Shown: positions 4,977 through 6,588 of the stretch, piece after piece
How the letters are laid out: every line of letters starts with the position of its first letter
Position numbering within the stretch: position 1 is the stretch's first letter
DNA from: Smithellaceae bacterium
GTDB lineage: Bacteria > Desulfobacterota > Syntrophia > Syntrophales > JAQULV01
Assembly: GCA_028718405.1 (NCBI GenBank)
Contig: JAQULV010000078.1
Location: forward strand, 1-6,588
Direction of reading: 5' to 3'
DNA length: 6,588 bases
Position numbers and translations under genes: made by a program
Notes under the pieces: generated by a model
Told to the model about the DNA's origin: nothing
The model's database searches: none
What the model saw: the letters and a program-made list of their open reading frames with translations, nothing else

Positions 4977-6588
4977 TTATCCTTCCAAGAAATACCTTCT
5001 CGGATCGAAGATGCGGATGTCTTTCAATTCATCTTCCGTCGGTGGGGCGACGACTTCCAGTGTGGGCGCCACCTTCAGTTCCCAGCCGCAGCGCGAGCGG
5101 ATCGCTTCGATGATCGCCGCTTCGTCTTTCCCCTCCTGCGGGAAGTAGGCCGTGAGCGTGAAGGTCCTCTCGTCGCCCAGTTTCTCGAAGATGCCGAAGT
5201 CCGTCACCACCGCCTTCACGCGTTCGCCGGGGGCGGTGATGTAGCTCAGCTTGTCCACGCAGCGCATCTTGCTGAGCGGTATCGTCACGACCACCTCCTG
5301 CGCGCCGCGCGCGACGTCGCAGGCGCCGCCCGAGCCCACGAGGAACAGGTTGAACTCGGGGATCTTTGTGGAGTTCACGTTTCCATACTGATCGATCTGT
5401 CCCGCGCCCAATACGCCGATGCAGCGGTTCGACTCCGCGCCCACCATGGAGCCCAAAACCGTCAGAATGTCGGTCAGCATCGTGCAGGCGGGGATATTGC
5501 GGAAGTTGAAGATGAAGGGATCGGCGGGACGCGGCGTGTAGCCGAAGAATCCCACTTCGGCCATGAGGTCGGCCGAGTAGTCGTCGCGACGCAAATCGAA
5601 CCAGGCTTTCCAGGCGGCAAGGTTCGAAGCGCCGATCCCCGCGAGGATCGTCCGGTAGCTTTTCGCGGCGATCTTCTTCTTGAGGAAACGCGCCGCCGCC
5701 GTGACCATCACTTCGGTCTTGTTCGCGACGGGAACGCTGTTGATCTGCGAGATGCGCGTCGCCAGCTCCGAGGCCCAGGAATCGCCCGCAGACCGGCCCT
5801 TCAGAAACCATATCTTTTCAAAGCCGATCTTCTTGATGTACGAGTCGTGGTCGGGGCACGACAGCAGCCACTTCTCCGTCCAGGCCGCCAACGTCGCATC
5901 GTCTTTGCAGGCTTCGCGGAGCTCCAGCATGAACTCCTCGTCCTCGGCATAGGCGTCGAACTCCTTGATTCCCTGGTTGGAAGCGCCCGAGGGATGAACG
6001 CCCATCGCCGCCGGGCAGACGGCCTTCACGAGGTAGCCCGGAATCTTCACGAAGTGGGAATATTTTTTCAGGAAGTCCGTGTCCACGATCTTCTCGACAG
6101 TGACGATAGCACCTTCGCGGGCGGCGAAAATCGCGTGGACGTTCTCCGCGTAAGGTGGAAGGAGTAAGACGTTCCCATAAGGATCGGCGGCCCAGGCATG
6201 GATCAGCGTGAGGTCGGGGCGAAGCGCCCTCACCATCGTGGTCTTACTGCCGTCGGGTCCCTCGGCGATCCAGAGGTTGTCCTTGTTCTCCTGCTCCATC
6301 GTGCTGCCTAAAATCGAGTGCGTCGGCATCCACTCGACGCCTAGTGCTCCGGCCAAGAACCGCTGCGGCATTGTGAGGACGGTCCAGTTTTCGATCTCGA
6401 TCTTTCCGTCGCGGTAGGCCTCCTGGTAGATCCGGTTGGGGCCGGGGAACGGATACGCGTCGCCGCAGAAAGTGGTGATGAGCTTCTTGGCAAGGTTCCC
6501 GTAAACGAACAGGACCATGTTGGAGATGAAGCCCAGCGAGCTGATCGTGAAGGCGGGGTTCTTCCCCCAGAGCTGGCGGCAGATTTCA
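4977..6588 (-). CDS. Glutaconate-CoA-transferase-type CoA-transferase, A and B subunits fused (N-terminus outside window)
   Basis: The frame stays open to the window edge, so the ATG at 6518 is probably internal. It is preceded by 23 visible residues (EICRQLWGKNPAFT onward) that align with the GctA start region. By comparison with Acidaminococcus GctA from memory, about 40 residues are missing. Counting from M at 6518, residues 1-240 are the A half (IPGYLVKAVCPAAMGVHPSG at 159-178, DHDSYIKKIGFEK at 223-235). Residues 265-513 are the B half (GAGQIDQYGNVNSTKIP at 371-387, VGSGGACDVARGA at 394-406, then YITAPG). GctA and GctB are usually separate subunits; here they form one chain. The catalytic glutamate that forms the glutamyl-CoA thioester (E54 of GctB) corresponds to E321 in DLMAEVGFFGYTP. 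The enzyme should exchange CoA between acyl-CoA and a free acid; the substrate is not readable from sequence. The coding region is GC-rich: 47 of 60 bases at 5281-5340. Confidence 0.92.
   Translation of the reverse strand, partial: EICRQLWGKNPAFTISSLGFISNMVLFVYGNLAKKLITTFCGDAYPFPGPNRIYQEAYRDGKIEIENWTVLTMPQRFLAGALGVEWMPTHSILGSTMEQENKDNLWIAEGPDGSKTTMVRALRPDLTLIHAWAADPYGNVLLLPPYAENVHAIFAAREGAIVTVEKIVDTDFLKKYSHFVKIPGYLVKAVCPAAMGVHPSGASNQGIKEFDAYAEDEEFMLELREACKDDATLAAWTEKWLLSCPDHDSYIKKIGFEKIWFLKGRSAGDSWASELATRISQINSVPVANKTEVMVTAAARFLKKKIAAKSYRTILAGIGASNLAAWKAWFDLRRDDYSADLMAEVGFFGYTPRPADPFIFNFRNIPACTMLTDILTVLGSMVGAESNRCIGVLGAGQIDQYGNVNSTKIPEFNLFLVGSGGACDVARGAQEVVVTIPLSKMRCVDKLSYITAPGERVKAVVTDFGIFEKLGDERTFTLTAYFPQEGKDEAAIIEAIRSRCGWELKVAPTLEVVAPPTEDELKDIRIFDPRRYFLEG

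Noticed and set aside
5029..5811. 260-residue minus-strand open frame in another phase of the CoA-transferase
   Set aside because: Same-strand shadow of a gene with conserved GctB motifs; composition is dominated by R, G and H.
4944..6167. 407-residue plus-strand open frame
   Set aside because: It is antisense to the CoA-transferase, rich in R, H, D and V as expected for the reverse of GC-rich coding DNA, and has no recognisable domain.

Overview
The window looks like a chromosomal accessory region of a mesophilic anaerobe, most likely a deltaproteobacterium (Desulfobacterota, syntroph-like). This rests on gene content: a CoA-transferase of glutaconate type, an HdrD/GlpC-like Fe-S protein and an acetoacetate decarboxylase. 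REP-like hairpins and strong AGGAGG ribosome binding sites are also present. The assignment is by general impression, not by a marker gene.

Layout, left to right. Bases 1-684 (+) are the C-terminal part of a cardiolipin synthase, cut by the window edge. Everything else that codes lies on the minus strand. At 699-1523 is an acetoacetate decarboxylase that keeps its catalytic residues but carries an N-terminal Sec signal peptide. At 1775-2974 is a soluble protein with two [4Fe-4S] ferredoxin motifs and two CCG domains. At 3393-4157 is a TIR-like/nucleoside deoxyribosyltransferase-like protein, and at 4308-4910 a zinc-ribbon plus DUF4145 protein. At 4977-6588 is a CoA-transferase with both glutaconate-CoA-transferase-type subunits in one chain, lacking its N-terminus at the window edge.

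The most unusual structure is in the gaps. The 3' end of the cardiolipin synthase gene recurs as decayed, same-orientation copies: a longer one at 1539-1733 (frameshifted, with internal stops) and two short ones ending at 3196 and 3327. The decarboxylase and the Fe-S gene each sit between successive copies. A REP-like 17-mer follows the intact gene and the last copy. This could mean repeated insertion at the end of the synthase gene with its tail displaced each time, or erosion of an old tandem gene array. No integrase or transposase is visible.

Functionally, the decarboxylase, Fe-S protein and CoA-transferase fit acyl-CoA/keto-acid and electron-transfer metabolism, but they are separated and not one operon. 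The two middle genes are clearly more AT-rich than the CoA-transferase (one counted line each: 33% versus 78% GC). They belong to families often met in defence contexts, so they look like a separately acquired pair. I see no tRNA, rRNA, CRISPR array or complete mobile element.
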